In this document: positions 10,902-20,059 of the stretch, piece by piece
Numbering within the stretch: the first letter of the stretch is position 1
Layout of the letters: each line of letters begins with the position of its first letter
NCBI RefSeq assembly: GCF_947632445.1
Contig: NZ_CANRPM010000015.1
Span: 1 to 51,295 of the forward strand
Direction: 5' to 3'
DNA: 51,295 nucleotides
Source of the DNA: an uncultured Bacteroides sp.
Lineage (GTDB): Bacteria > Bacteroidota > Bacteroidia > Bacteroidales > Bacteroidaceae
Notes under the pieces: generated by a model
What the model saw: the letters and a program-made list of their open reading frames with translations, nothing else
What the model was told of the DNA's origin: nothing
The model's database searches: none
Made by a program: the position numbers and the translations under genes

Positions 10902-13085
10902 TCAATTTGCCATTTCAGAGATAAACTTGATACGAACTAGTCGCACTTCCTCCTCTGTAAAATCGTCGCCTAACTCTTCTAAGGCATCGTCAATATTATC
11001 CGTCGTCGATTCTTTGAAATAATCATAAATGTCCAGCATGTGATCCTCATCCATAATATCTTCCAAGAAATAATCTATATTCAGCTTGGTGCCTGAATAG
11101 ACAATAGCTTCTATTTCATCCAGCAGCTCATCAAATTCAATACCTTTCGACACTGCAATATCATCAAGTGCAACTTTACGGTCGATTGCCTGGATGATAG
11201 CTACCTTCATCTTAGACTTATTAGCTACGGTACGAACGCGCAAATCCTCAGGACGCTCTATTTCATTTTCTTCACAATGACGCTTGATCAACTTGCAAAA
11301 TTCCTCGCCATATCTCTTTGCTTTTCCAGCACCCACGCCTGGGATATTCTGCAATTCCTCCAACGTAATGGGATATATCGTTGCCATAGCCTCTAAGGAC
11401 GGATCTTGGAATATTACGTATGGTGGCACTTCCAAATGCTTTGACAACTTTTTGCGCAAATCTTTCAACATAGAATATAACGTCGGATCGACTGCACAGG
11501 CACCACTCCCACGAGCGGGTGTTTCTTCCTCCATTTCCTCAAAATCATTGTCTTTCGTTATCTTAAAGGAGTTGGGATGTTTAAGAAACTTCCGCCCTTC
11601 ATCCGTCACCTTAAGCAAGCCATAGTTTTCTACATCTTTACCCAGATAACCGGCTATCAAAGCCTGGCGGATTACGGCATTCCAAGTTTTATCTTCTTCA
11701 CCCATGCCTGAACCGAACACTTCGAGATCTTCATGTAAATGGGCCTGAACCTCCGATGTTTCCCGTCCCAGGATGATATCTATAATATAATCTGATTTGA
11801 AATTCTCCTTTACAGCAAGAATGGTTTCAATCACAATACACAATAAATCTTGAGCTTCCACTTGTTTCTTCGGATTTAAACAATTGTCACAATTACCACA
11901 ATTTTCCTCCGTATATTCTTCGCCAAAATAATGCAATAAGGTCTTGCGTCGACATACGGAAGACTCTGCATACGCAGCGGTTTCCAGCAGAAGCTGCTTG
12001 CCTATTTCCTGTTCTGCCACAGGTTTGCCCTGCATAAATTTCTCCAGTTTCTGCAAGTCTTTGTTTGTATAAAAAGTGATGCATTGTCCTTCTCCACCGT
12101 CTCGCCCCGCACGTCCCGTTTCCTGATAATAACCTTCCAGACTCTTAGGAATGTCATAATGAATGACGAAACGCACGTCAGGTTTATCAATGCCCATACC
12201 AAAAGCGATAGTAGCAACAATGACATCAATCTTTTCCATCAAAAAATCATCCTGATTCTGCGAACGGGTTGCAGAGTCCATACCAGCATGATACGGACGT
12301 GCATTGATTCCATTCGCCTGCAGCACTTCGGACAACTCTTCCACCTTCTTACGACTCAGGCAATAAATGATGCCGGACTTTCCCGGATTGTTCTTGATGA
12401 ATTTTATAATGTCCTTGTCTATATTATTCGTTTTGGGACGTACCTCGTAATAGAGATTGGGACGATTGAAGGACGACTTGAACACTTTCGCATTGGTCAT
12501 GCCCAGATTTTTCTGAATGTCATGCTGTACCTTGGGAGTAGCCGTGGCTGTCAGAGCTATCAAAGGAGCCTTTCCGATTTCATTAATAATGGGACGGATA
12601 CGACGATATTCAGGACGGAAATCGTGTCCCCATTCCGAGATGCAATGTGCTTCGTCCACTGCATAGAACGATATCTTCACCGTTCTCAGAAATTCTATAT
12701 ATTCATCTTTTGTCAATGACTCTGGAGCGACATAAAGCAATTTGGTCTTCCCACTCAAAATATCCGATTTCACCTGATCAATGGCAGTCTTATTGAGAGA
12801 AGAATTAATGAAGTGTGCCACTCCGTCTTCTTCACTAAAATTACGCATGGCATCCACCTGATTCTTCATCAACGCAATCAAAGGAGAAATGACAATGGCT
12901 GTCCCCTCCATTAGCAATGAAGGCAACTGGTAACACAACGATTTTCCACCACCGGTGGGCATCAGTACAAACGTATCGTTACCAGCCAGCAGATTTCGGA
13001 TGATGGCCTCTTGATTCCCCTTGAATGTATCGAACCCGAAGTATTTCTTCAGTTGACCTGTCAAATTGTTCTTCTTCTCTGCCAT
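10902..13085 (-). CDS. recQ: ATP-dependent DNA helicase RecQ
   Basis: This superfamily 2, 3'-5' helicase acts in recombination and replication-fork repair. The 727-residue product has Walker A MPTGGGKSLCYQ, the DEAH box in YAVDEAHCISEWGHDFRP, helicase motif VI (QETGRAGRDGG) and a four-Cys zinc site (CRRK...CGNCDNC). An RQC domain and a C-terminal HRDC domain (about residues 520-600, with LQNIPGVGAGKAKRYG) follow, plus an acidic extension of about 120 residues typical of Bacteroidetes RecQ. It is a single-gene unit with a perfect promoter at 13171-13201. Confidence 0.95.
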   Translation of the reverse strand: MAEKKNNLTGQLKKYFGFDTFKGNQEAIIRNLLAGNDTFVLMPTGGGKSLCYQLPSLLMEGTAIVISPLIALMKNQVDAMRNFSEEDGVAHFINSSLNKTAIDQVKSDILSGKTKLLYVAPESLTKDEYIEFLRTVKISFYAVDEAHCISEWGHDFRPEYRRIRPIINEIGKAPLIALTATATPKVQHDIQKNLGMTNAKVFKSSFNRPNLYYEVRPKTNNIDKDIIKFIKNNPGKSGIIYCLSRKKVEELSEVLQANGINARPYHAGMDSATRSQNQDDFLMEKIDVIVATIAFGMGIDKPDVRFVIHYDIPKSLEGYYQETGRAGRDGGEGQCITFYTNKDLQKLEKFMQGKPVAEQEIGKQLLLETAAYAESSVCRRKTLLHYFGEEYTEENCGNCDNCLNPKKQVEAQDLLCIVIETILAVKENFKSDYIIDIILGRETSEVQAHLHEDLEVFGSGMGEEDKTWNAVIRQALIAGYLGKDVENYGLLKVTDEGRKFLKHPNSFKITKDNDFEEMEEETPARGSGACAVDPTLYSMLKDLRKKLSKHLEVPPYVIFQDPSLEAMATIYPITLEELQNIPGVGAGKAKRYGEEFCKLIKRHCEENEIERPEDLRVRTVANKSKMKVAIIQAIDRKVALDDIAVSKGIEFDELLDEIEAIVYSGTKLNIDYFLEDIMDEDHMLDIYDYFKESTTDNIDDALEELGDDFTEEEVRLVRIKFISEMAN

Positions 13086-13134
13086 GTTTCTAAATTAGAA
13101 TGTTGTTTATTAAACGTCCTTTTTTTATCTCTCT

Positions 13135-13164
13135 CCCTTGAAATTAGATTGTCCCTTTCAAGGG
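13135..13164 (-). other. Hairpin at the 5' end of recQ mRNA
   Basis: A 9-bp perfect inverted repeat (CCCTTGAAA 13135-13143, TTTCAAGGG 13156-13164) begins about 7 bases past the recQ -7 element. It would form right at the mRNA 5' end. It could stabilise the transcript; that is inference. Confidence 0.45.
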
Positions 13165-13170
13165 TATTAA

Positions 13171-13201
13171 CAAAGTTATAAACAACTTCTCAATTTCCAA
13201 A
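13171..13201 (-). promoter_or_regulatory. recQ promoter
   Basis: On the minus strand TTTG (13198-13201), 19 bases of spacer, then TAACTTTG (13171-13178). This is a perfect match to the Bacteroidetes primary-sigma promoter. Confidence 0.85.
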
Positions 13202-13265
13202 CAAAATACCTCGAATATTTTAGGGGAAAACACTAAAAACACTTCTTTCGCTTCATTTTATACTA

Positions 13266-14510
13266 TTAAGCATTCTGCAATCTAGCAATATTAGCCTTTT
13301 CCAACTGATGCTTGGCATAATCCAACGTCACGATAAAAGTTTCTTTCCGCTCAGAAGGAATCTCAAACATGGCATCCATCATGATGGTTTCGACAATAGA
13401 ACGCAAACCGCGAGCACCAAGCTTGTACTCCATAGCCTTGTCCACAATATATTCGAACACGGTATCTTCGAACTCCAACTTCACGCCGTCCATCTCGAAG
13501 AGTTTGACATATTGTTTGATAATGGAGTTCTTGGGCTCCGTCAAGATGGAACGCAAAGCAGTACGATCCAACGGATTCAGATAGGTGAGCACCGGCAGAC
13601 GACCAATAATTTCAGGAATCAAGCCAAAGGATTTTAAATCCTGAGGAGCAATGTATTGCATCAGATTATTCTTGTCGATGGTAGCCGTATTGCGCACAGC
13701 GCTATAACCTACGACATGGGTATTCAGCCGCTGCGCTATCTTCTTCTCGATGCCGTCGAACGCTCCGCCACAAATGAAAAGAATATTCTTGGTATTAACC
13801 GGTATCATCTTCTGCTCAGGATGTTTTCGTCCGCCCTGGGGAGGCACGTTGACTACCGAACCTTCGAGCAACTTCAGCAAACCTTGCTGTACTCCTTCAC
13901 CGCTAACATCACGAGTAATAGACGGATTGTCTCCCTTGCGGGCAATCTTATCAATTTCGTCAATGAACACAATGCCACGCTCGGCTTCAGCTACGTTATA
14001 ATCAGCCACCTGAAGCAAACGGGTCAGAATGCTTTCAATATCCTCACCCACATAACCCGCCTCGGTCAGCACCGTAGCATCTACAATCGTGAAAGGCACA
14101 TGCAACAACTTGGCAATGGTACGCGCCAACAGCGTTTTACCTGTACCCGTACTACCCACCATGATAATGTTTGATTTTTCAATTTCCACATCATCACCAC
14201 TATTTTTCTGCAACAGACGTTTGTAATGGTTATATACAGAAACAGAAAGAAAGCGTTTGGCATCATCTTGCCCAATGACATATTGATCCAAGAAAGCCTT
14301 TATCTCCACCGGCTTGGGAAGTTCCTTCAGATTCAATTTCTTAATACCGTCCTTCTGCTTACTTCCCATGGCTTCTTGCGTGATTTCATAAGCCTGTATG
14401 GCACAACTGTCGCAGATAAAGCCGTTCATTCCTGTTATCAGAAACCCGACTTCATCTTCCGTGCGACCACAAAAACTGCATCTGTTCTTTGTCCTTTTTG
14501 AATCAGCCAT
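13266..14510 (-). CDS. clpX: ClpX, ATP-binding unfoldase of the ClpXP protease
   Basis: ClpX unfolds tagged proteins and feeds them to ClpP. The 414-residue protein begins with the four-Cys zinc-binding domain ([10 protein letters not shown] ... CDSC). Walker A (GSTGTGKT), Walker B (IVFIDEID), the GYVGED pore loop and a C-terminal AAA+ lid follow. The start lies 2 bases after the clpP stop, so the two are co-transcribed and probably translationally coupled. Length and motifs are standard. Confidence 0.97.
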   Translation of the reverse strand: MADSKRTKNRCSFCGRTEDEVGFLITGMNGFICDSCAIQAYEITQEAMGSKQKDGIKKLNLKELPKPVEIKAFLDQYVIGQDDAKRFLSVSVYNHYKRLLQKNSGDDVEIEKSNIIMVGSTGTGKTLLARTIAKLLHVPFTIVDATVLTEAGYVGEDIESILTRLLQVADYNVAEAERGIVFIDEIDKIARKGDNPSITRDVSGEGVQQGLLKLLEGSVVNVPPQGGRKHPEQKMIPVNTKNILFICGGAFDGIEKKIAQRLNTHVVGYSAVRNTATIDKNNLMQYIAPQDLKSFGLIPEIIGRLPVLTYLNPLDRTALRSILTEPKNSIIKQYVKLFEMDGVKLEFEDTVFEYIVDKAMEYKLGARGLRSIVETIMMDAMFEIPSERKETFIVTLDYAKHQLEKANIARLQNA

Positions 14511-14512
14511 AC

Positions 14513-15175
14513 TTACTTCTTAATCAACACTTCATCTACCATGCCATACTCTTTTGCTTCCTGTGCAGTCATCCAATAATCACGATCGGAATCAGCCCAT
14601 ACTTTGTCAAAGGGTGTATGTGAATGGTCGGCTATAATCGTATAGAGTTCTTTCTTCAATTTCTGAATTTCACGAGCCGTAATTTCGATATCTGAAGCCT
14701 GCCCCTGTGCTCCTCCCATCGGCTGATGGATCATGACACGCGAATGAGTCAGGGCAGAACGTTTACCTTCAGCCCCGGCCACCAACAATACGGCCGCCAT
14801 ACTGGCTGCCATACCCGTACAGATAGTAGCGACATCGCTGCTGATAAACTGCATCGTATCATAGATACCTAAGCCTGCATACACCGAACCGCCTGGTGAA
14901 TTAATATAGATAGAGATGTCCTTACCCGGGTCTACCGAATCCAGATAAAGCAACTGTGCCTGGAGGGTATTAGCCGTATAATCGTCGATCTGAGTCCCCA
15001 AAAAGATGATGCGGTCCATCATCAGACGGGAAAACACATCGAGCTGGGTAACATTGAGCTGACGCTCCTCCAAGATATAGGGATTCAAATAACCGGCCTG
15101 CGACTTAATCACATCGTCCAACACATGGCTGTTCATTCCTAGATGCTTGGTGGCATACTTTCTAAAATCATCCAT
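14513..15175 (-). CDS. clpP: ClpP serine protease subunit
   Basis: This is the peptidase chamber of ClpXP. The 220-residue product contains the catalytic Ser in GMAASMAAVLL, the His in RVMIHQPMGG and the downstream Asp region, matching the S14 triad. The first 25 residues or so (KYATKHLGMNS...) are a Bacteroidetes-type extension before the conserved core. It is the promoter-proximal gene of clpP-clpX. Confidence 0.96.
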   Translation of the reverse strand: MDDFRKYATKHLGMNSHVLDDVIKSQAGYLNPYILEERQLNVTQLDVFSRLMMDRIIFLGTQIDDYTANTLQAQLLYLDSVDPGKDISIYINSPGGSVYAGLGIYDTMQFISSDVATICTGMAASMAAVLLVAGAEGKRSALTHSRVMIHQPMGGAQGQASDIEITAREIQKLKKELYTIIADHSHTPFDKVWADSDRDYWMTAQEAKEYGMVDEVLIKK

Positions 15176-15204
15176 AATCTTTCTCTTAAATTAAATTGCG
15201 GGTG

Positions 15205-15236
15205 CAAAGAAACAAAAAAGAATAGAGAGAGACAAA
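15205..15236 (-). promoter_or_regulatory. Putative clpPX promoter
   Basis: On the minus strand TTTG (15233-15236), 20 bases, then TTTCTTTG (15205-15212). This is one base off the TAnnTTTG consensus, with a spacer one base over the optimum. It lies about 30 bases before the clpP start. Confidence 0.45.
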
Positions 15237-15239
15237 AAA

Positions 15240-15277
15240 ATCGGGGATGTTTGAAAAGTTTTTCAAGCATCCCCGAT
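15240..15277 (-). terminator. tig terminator
   Basis: A 10-bp perfect stem (ATCGGGGATG 15240-15249, CATCCCCGAT 15268-15277) extends inward as TTGAAAA/TTTTCAA. On the minus strand it is followed by seven T residues. It is a strong intrinsic terminator just after tig. Confidence 0.9.
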
Positions 15278-15296
15278 AATAATAATGAGTTAAATT

Positions 15297-16652
15297 TTAT
15301 TTAAACATTTTATTAAAGTCAACTGCCGAGATGCTCTTGTGTTCCAACGTTACTTGGAGCTTCACCGCAGCTACCAGCTTCGTCTCTACTACACGGTTTA
15401 CAAGACCTTCAATGCTTTCTTTCTTTTTCAGCATTTCCTTAGCATAATTGTTCAATAGGTCTTCAGGAACATTCAACATGCCATACATAGCAAACTGTGT
15501 ACGAGTTGATTCCTTGGCCATGTTTGTAATATCGTCCTGCTCAACCTTGATGTCGTTGGCCTTCACCAGTTGCTCCTTGATCAAATGCCAGGTCAGCTCT
15601 TCAATGCTCTTGTCATAGTTTTCTTCCACGGACTTCTCGTCCTTGTCGGCGTTATTAGCCAGCATCACACGCTTCAGCAAAGCATCTGAGAATTCCAGCT
15701 TGCCAACCTTCTCCATCAAAACCCTGCGCAAGTCAAGGAGAAATTTGTAGTCGCTATCAGCTACAAACTGCTTGACAATCGCTTCTTTTACTTTAGCGCG
15801 GAATTCTTCTTCCGTTTTCACCACATCTTTGCCAAATACCTGGTCGAAGATTTCCTGGTTCAGGTCGCCAGGTACGAAACGGGTGATTTCCTCTACCTGA
15901 TAGCTGAAGTTGGATTTCACTTCGGCAGCAGCTTCCTTGTCAATCTTCAGCAGCGAAGCCAGTTCGGCAGGATTGCCATTCCATGCAGCATGCGGGTTGA
16001 ACACAAGTACATCGTTCACCTTCGAATTAACAAAGATAGCCTTCTGCTCATCGTTCTTCATATAAGAAGGCATCATCACAGCACCTTCTACCTGAATGCC
16101 GCCTTCCTTCGTGTTGCCCTGCTCGTCTAATTCAGCCAACAGACCTTTCAGCATGTCATTGTCAGCATATACATCTACCTTGTCGTACTTGCCGTTACGC
16201 TGTGTATAAGACTTCACCTGGTTGTCCACCATTTCGTCAGTTACTTCGATGTCATAGTAATCCACCTTGTCGGCAGTGCCTACTTCAACCTTGAATTCGG
16301 GAGCCAGTGCAATGTCGAACAGGAATTCGAACTCCTCCTGCGTATCAAAGTCGATAGCCGGCTGCTTGTCTTCATTAGGCAACGGCTCACCCAACATGTT
16401 CACCTTATTATCTTGTATATACTTATATACAGTTTCAGAAAGCAGCTTGTTCACTTCCTCAGCCAATACCGACTTGCCATACATCTTCTTCACGAGGCTC
16501 ATCGGAATCATACCTTTACGGAAGCCGGGCATTTGAGCTTTCTGACGGAAAGACTTCAAAGCCTTGTCTACTTTCTCCTGGTAATCTGCTTTCTCAAGCT
16601 TTACGGTAAGCAGTGCACTCACCTTGTCAATGTTTTGCAATGAAACGTTCAT
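15297..16652 (-). CDS. tig: Trigger factor, ribosome-associated chaperone
   Basis: Trigger factor binds nascent chains at the ribosome exit and assists folding. The 451-residue product has the N-terminal ribosome-binding domain with the FRKGMIPMSLVKKMYG signature (about residues 44-60; GFRxGxxP in the family). A middle domain and a long helical C-terminal chaperone domain follow. The PPIase core is weakly conserved, as usual in Bacteroidetes. A perfect promoter precedes it and a strong terminator follows, so it is a single-gene unit next to clpPX. Confidence 0.93.
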   Translation of the reverse strand: MNVSLQNIDKVSALLTVKLEKADYQEKVDKALKSFRQKAQMPGFRKGMIPMSLVKKMYGKSVLAEEVNKLLSETVYKYIQDNKVNMLGEPLPNEDKQPAIDFDTQEEFEFLFDIALAPEFKVEVGTADKVDYYDIEVTDEMVDNQVKSYTQRNGKYDKVDVYADNDMLKGLLAELDEQGNTKEGGIQVEGAVMMPSYMKNDEQKAIFVNSKVNDVLVFNPHAAWNGNPAELASLLKIDKEAAAEVKSNFSYQVEEITRFVPGDLNQEIFDQVFGKDVVKTEEEFRAKVKEAIVKQFVADSDYKFLLDLRRVLMEKVGKLEFSDALLKRVMLANNADKDEKSVEENYDKSIEELTWHLIKEQLVKANDIKVEQDDITNMAKESTRTQFAMYGMLNVPEDLLNNYAKEMLKKKESIEGLVNRVVETKLVAAVKLQVTLEHKSISAVDFNKMFK

Positions 16653-16709
16653 CGTAACAAATTATTTATTTGATTTATATCATATTTCAAAATCTCAAAA
16701 ATAGGTGCG

Positions 16710-16740
16710 CAAAATTAGTGTTATTCTTTCAATTATCAAA
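16710..16740 (-). promoter_or_regulatory. tig promoter
   Basis: On the minus strand TTTG (16737-16740), a 19-base spacer, then TAATTTTG (16710-16717). It is a perfect consensus match about 58 bases before the tig ATG. Confidence 0.85.
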
Positions 16741-16937
16741 AAACGGGAGGCAAATTATTTTTAAGAGAGACATTCCACATTCTTCCGAAACCTTTTCCAA
16801 TCCGCTACATTTCAACCAGATGCCCCACCTGTTCTCTATATTCCATCATCAAACCGCCCAAAATAAGCACAATCGTCATCGTTTCTTTCTTTTCATTAAT
16901 AAATTCAATCCTTTAACTGATTTATATACAAATGGAT

Positions 16938-16945
16938 TATCTTTG
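16938..16945 (+). promoter_or_regulatory. Putative promoter for the 16968 gene and GH89
   Basis: TATCTTTG matches the -7 consensus exactly. The -33 region (AACT at the 19-base spacing) is poor. It overlaps the earliest possible ATG (16932) of the small gene, which argues for the start at 16968. Confidence 0.45.
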
Positions 16946-16967
16946 CAAAGAAAAATCAGTATTCCCC

Positions 16968-17183
16968 ATGAAAAAGACAAGAAACATCGGCTTGCTCATA
17001 ATAATTTTAGCTGCGAGCCTATGGCAGCTTAACGCTTCTCCGACAACCGACGGATTACCCTTCGTAACAACCGCCACAGTATTTCATCCCACAGACATGC
17101 CGGCTTCAGTTCACGGCTTCAGTTCAGGCAACTTCCTCAAATATGGGATGAAAGCTGGAGAAGTATCCAACCTGACCTACTGA
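16968..17183 (+). CDS. Small putative secreted protein, unknown
   Basis: The open frame from MKKTRNIGLL encodes 71 residues. It begins with a clear signal peptide (basic start, hydrophobic residues 7-18, likely cleavage after LNA near residue 23). About 48 residues follow, rich in Thr, Pro, Ser and Gly, with no cysteine and no transmembrane segment. I do not recognise it. It lies 40 bases before the GH89 gene in the same direction and probably shares its transcript. It may be a real small exported protein, or the surviving N-terminus of a longer decayed gene; sequence alone cannot decide. Confidence 0.4.
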   Translation: MKKTRNIGLLIIILAASLWQLNASPTTDGLPFVTTATVFHPTDMPASVHGFSSGNFLKYGMKAGEVSNLTY

Positions 17184-17223
17184 ACTTTATAAACCATCCA
17201 TATTCAAACCTTAAAAAGTAGGA

Positions 17224-19392
17224 ATGCTTATGCAAAAGCTATCGTTTACACTCATCGGACTGCTCTTTCTGATGCTAACAAGCCAAGCAGGAACACCCAT
17301 CAACGGATTACTGGATCGCATTGATACAAACGCCTCCCGTAAATTTGTCATCGAATACATAAAGTCGGATACAGATTTCTTTGAACTCGACCAAAAAGGG
17401 AAAAAGGTCGTTATACGCGGAAATAACCATGTAAGTATTGCCACAGGTATCCACTGGTATCTGAAGTATTACGTCGGTATCCACCTGACATGGAACAACA
17501 TGCATGCCAAGCTGCCGGACGTGCTTCCCTCCGTTACGAAAAAAGAGCGACATGAAACAACACTGAAGCATCGTTACTACCTGAACTACTGTACCCACTC
17601 CTACTCCATGGCTTTCTGGGACTGGGAACGATGGCAACAAGAAATAGACTGGATGGCCCTGCATGGCATCAACTTACCTTTAGCCATCACAGGCACGGCC
17701 AGCGTGTGGCGAAACGTTCTTACCCGATTAGGCTACAGTACAGACGAGGTGAATAACTTCGTGGCCGGCCCGGCTTTCCAAGCCTGGTGGCTGATGAACA
17801 ACTTGGAGGCCTGGGGAGGTCCCAATACATCCAACTGGTACGAGAAACAGGAAGAATTACAAAAGAAGATACTCAAACGCATGCGAGAGTTCGGCATAGA
17901 GCCTGTCTTGCCCGGCTACTCAGGCATGGTGCCCAACAACGCCAAAGAAAAGTTGGGCCTGAATGTAGCTGAGCCAGGTCTGTGGTGCGGTTATCGGCGC
18001 CCTGCCATCCTGCAACCTACCGACCGGCAGTTCCAACACATAGCCGATCTCTATTACGAAGAACTAACTAAACTTTACGGAAAAGCCAACTACTATAGCA
18101 TGGATCCCTTCCACGAAGGAGGCAGTGTAACGGGTGTAGACCTCAATGCAGCCGGGAAAGCCATCCACGCCGCCATGAAAAGGGTCAACCCGAAAGCCGT
18201 ATGGGTGGCCCAAGCCTGGCAACAGTGCCCTTATGAAGAGATGATAGCCAATCTGCCCGCAGGCGATCTGATTGTGCTCGACCTATACTCAGAAAGCCGT
18301 CCACAATGGGGCGACCCGTCCTCGACATGGTATCGTAAGAATGGCTTCGGAGCGCACGATTGGCTTTACTGCATGTTGCTCAATTACGGTGGCAATGTGG
18401 GATTGCACGGCAAAATGACACATGTCATCAACGAGTTCTATAAAGCTCGGAACAGCCGCTTTGGCCAGACATTGAAAGGCGTAGGCCTGACGATGGAAGG
18501 AATCGAGAACAACCCTGTGATGTACGAATTACTGTGTGAATTGCCTTGGCGCACATCTCCCTTTACCGGCAACGAATGGCTAAAAGATTACATCCAGGCA
18601 CGCTACGGAAAAAGTGATCCACAAATCGAGGAAGCATGGGAACTGTTACGAACCAGCATCTACAACTGCCCTCCCTCTTCTACCCAGCAAGGCACACACG
18701 AATCCATTTTCTGCGCACGTCCTTCGCTCAAGGCTTATCAGGCTTCCAGCTGGTCGGAAATGAAAGACTATTATAAGCCGGAGGATGTTATCAAAGCCGC
18801 CGGATTGATGATAGAAGCCGCTCCCCGCTTCAAGGGCAACAACAACTTTGAATACGATCTGATAGGCATCGTGCGTCAAGCCGTAGCCGAAAAAGGCCGA
18901 TTGGTCTATTCCGTCGTGACAAGTGCCTATCTCGCTGGAGAAAAGGAATTGTTCAAGACCGCTTCCTCCTGTTTCCTCCACCTGATAGAGCTACAGGACA
19001 GCCTATTGGCCACACGCGATGAGTTCCGTTTAGGGAAATGGATTGGAATGGCCCGGAATATGGGCAACACAGACACCGAAAAAGACTGGCTGGAATGGAA
19101 CGCCCGCGTACAGATTACTACGTGGGGCAATCGGCAGGCAGCTGATGCAGGAGGCCTGAGAGATTATGCTCATAAGGAATGGAACGGGCTGCTGAAAGAT
19201 TTCTACTACCTGCGCTGGAAAATCTATTTTGATTATTTGGAAGCCAAGTTGAACGGACAGGAGCCTGAAAATATAGACTTCTATACAATAGAAGAAGCTT
19301 GGACACAGAAACATAATTCTTATCCGCAGGAAGCTGAAGAAGGAGACGCCATTCGCAGAGCACAAACCATTTACAGGAAAATTTTCCACTAA
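17224..19392 (+). CDS. Alpha-N-acetylglucosaminidase, GH89 (NAGLU family)
   Basis: This is a predicted periplasmic or surface enzyme removing terminal alpha-linked GlcNAc, as found in heparan sulfate and some gastric mucin glycans. The 722-residue product has a signal peptide (residues 1-22, ending SQAG). A small alpha/beta N-terminal domain, a TIM barrel and a helical C-terminal domain follow, which is the human NAGLU layout. The two catalytic glutamates appear to be E298 in MDPFHEGG and E425 in GLTMEGIENNP; both match family positions. A hairpin terminator follows 40 bases after the stop. The divergent GH84 gene nearby also releases GlcNAc. Confidence 0.92.
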   Translation: MLMQKLSFTLIGLLFLMLTSQAGTPINGLLDRIDTNASRKFVIEYIKSDTDFFELDQKGKKVVIRGNNHVSIATGIHWYLKYYVGIHLTWNNMHAKLPDVLPSVTKKERHETTLKHRYYLNYCTHSYSMAFWDWERWQQEIDWMALHGINLPLAITGTASVWRNVLTRLGYSTDEVNNFVAGPAFQAWWLMNNLEAWGGPNTSNWYEKQEELQKKILKRMREFGIEPVLPGYSGMVPNNAKEKLGLNVAEPGLWCGYRRPAILQPTDRQFQHIADLYYEELTKLYGKANYYSMDPFHEGGSVTGVDLNAAGKAIHAAMKRVNPKAVWVAQAWQQCPYEEMIANLPAGDLIVLDLYSESRPQWGDPSSTWYRKNGFGAHDWLYCMLLNYGGNVGLHGKMTHVINEFYKARNSRFGQTLKGVGLTMEGIENNPVMYELLCELPWRTSPFTGNEWLKDYIQARYGKSDPQIEEAWELLRTSIYNCPPSSTQQGTHESIFCARPSLKAYQASSWSEMKDYYKPEDVIKAAGLMIEAAPRFKGNNNFEYDLIGIVRQAVAEKGRLVYSVVTSAYLAGEKELFKTASSCFLHLIELQDSLLATRDEFRLGKWIGMARNMGNTDTEKDWLEWNARVQITTWGNRQAADAGGLRDYAHKEWNGLLKDFYYLRWKIYFDYLEAKLNGQEPENIDFYTIEEAWTQKHNSYPQEAEEGDAIRRAQTIYRKIFH

Positions 19393-19426
19393 CAAAGAAT
19401 TAGGCACAGGTCATACGAACGACCAT

Positions 19427-19460
19427 AAAAAAGGAGGACAACAAACATCCTCCCTTTTTT
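19427..19460 (+). terminator. Terminator after GH89
   Basis: GGAGGA (19433-19438) pairs with TCCTCC (19448-19453). The arm is preceded by an A-run and followed by CTTTTTT. This is a good intrinsic terminator for the plus strand. Confidence 0.75.
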
Positions 19461-19519
19461 ATCAGCTATCTTGTCTTTATAGCTCCCAAATCACTTTGGA
19501 AATAATCCGAGAAGGGCTC

Positions 19520-20039
19520 AAAATAGTCCTGTCACACCAAGTAGCAGATTATCAATAAAATAGTGCGACACCTTAGGGCCTTTGGTAAACATTTCCGTGA
19601 AAAATAAAAAATACCTTGCCTTTAAAGGCAGCCTATTTTTTATTTTATTTCAAAAAAGTTTGCACAGCTGCTGTCACTGTCGCAGCAACCGACTGTATAT
19701 CAATAAATTGGTGTGACAGGACTGTTTTACTCGTACCAAAAACTCGTTTTTCTTCCTCTTTTTTTCACGGGCAGATTTTTCCGTCTTGACGCCGTGCTTG
19801 CTGACCCCCTGACGAAGTGCTTCGTCTCCTCCTCAGAAAGCACTGCATGACACCCTCACGCAGCACTGCGTCGGGACTTCAGGAAGTGCTACCTGACTGC
19901 ATAAGGGAATGGAAAATTTGTTACAAATTTATTGCCGGCTATCGCAGCCTGCTGTTGCTTTGAAAAGGAACCCGCCATTGAAGTGAACTTTATCAAGGAC
20001 GGGCAACCGGCTATCTTTTGATTTATGTCGAACTCACGT
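19520..20039. repeat. Direct repeat block, copy A
   Basis: The whole non-coding stretch from the element at 19525 to TCGAACTCACGT (about 20028-20039) recurs in the same orientation at 46845-47366. Roughly nine bases in ten are identical by eye over most of it; a divergent patch lies near 19890-19945. It also holds a 14-bp palindrome ACGAAGTGCTTCGT (19812-19825) and repeated GCACTGC motifs. The two copies flank GH84, the capsule locus, the sigma pair and the NigD gene. Confidence 0.8.
19525..19723. repeat. MITE-like 199-bp element, copy A
   Basis: Bounded by 16-bp perfect inverted ends: AGTCCTGTCACACCAA at 19525-19540 and its complement at 19708-19723. The centre (about 19604-19642) is a long imperfect palindrome around TGCCTTTAAAGGCA flanked by A and T runs, able to terminate transcription both ways. 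No coding frame is seen. A second copy lies at 46850-47049. Confidence 0.65.
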
Positions 20040-20059
20040 TATGTAGAAAAAGAGAGGAT

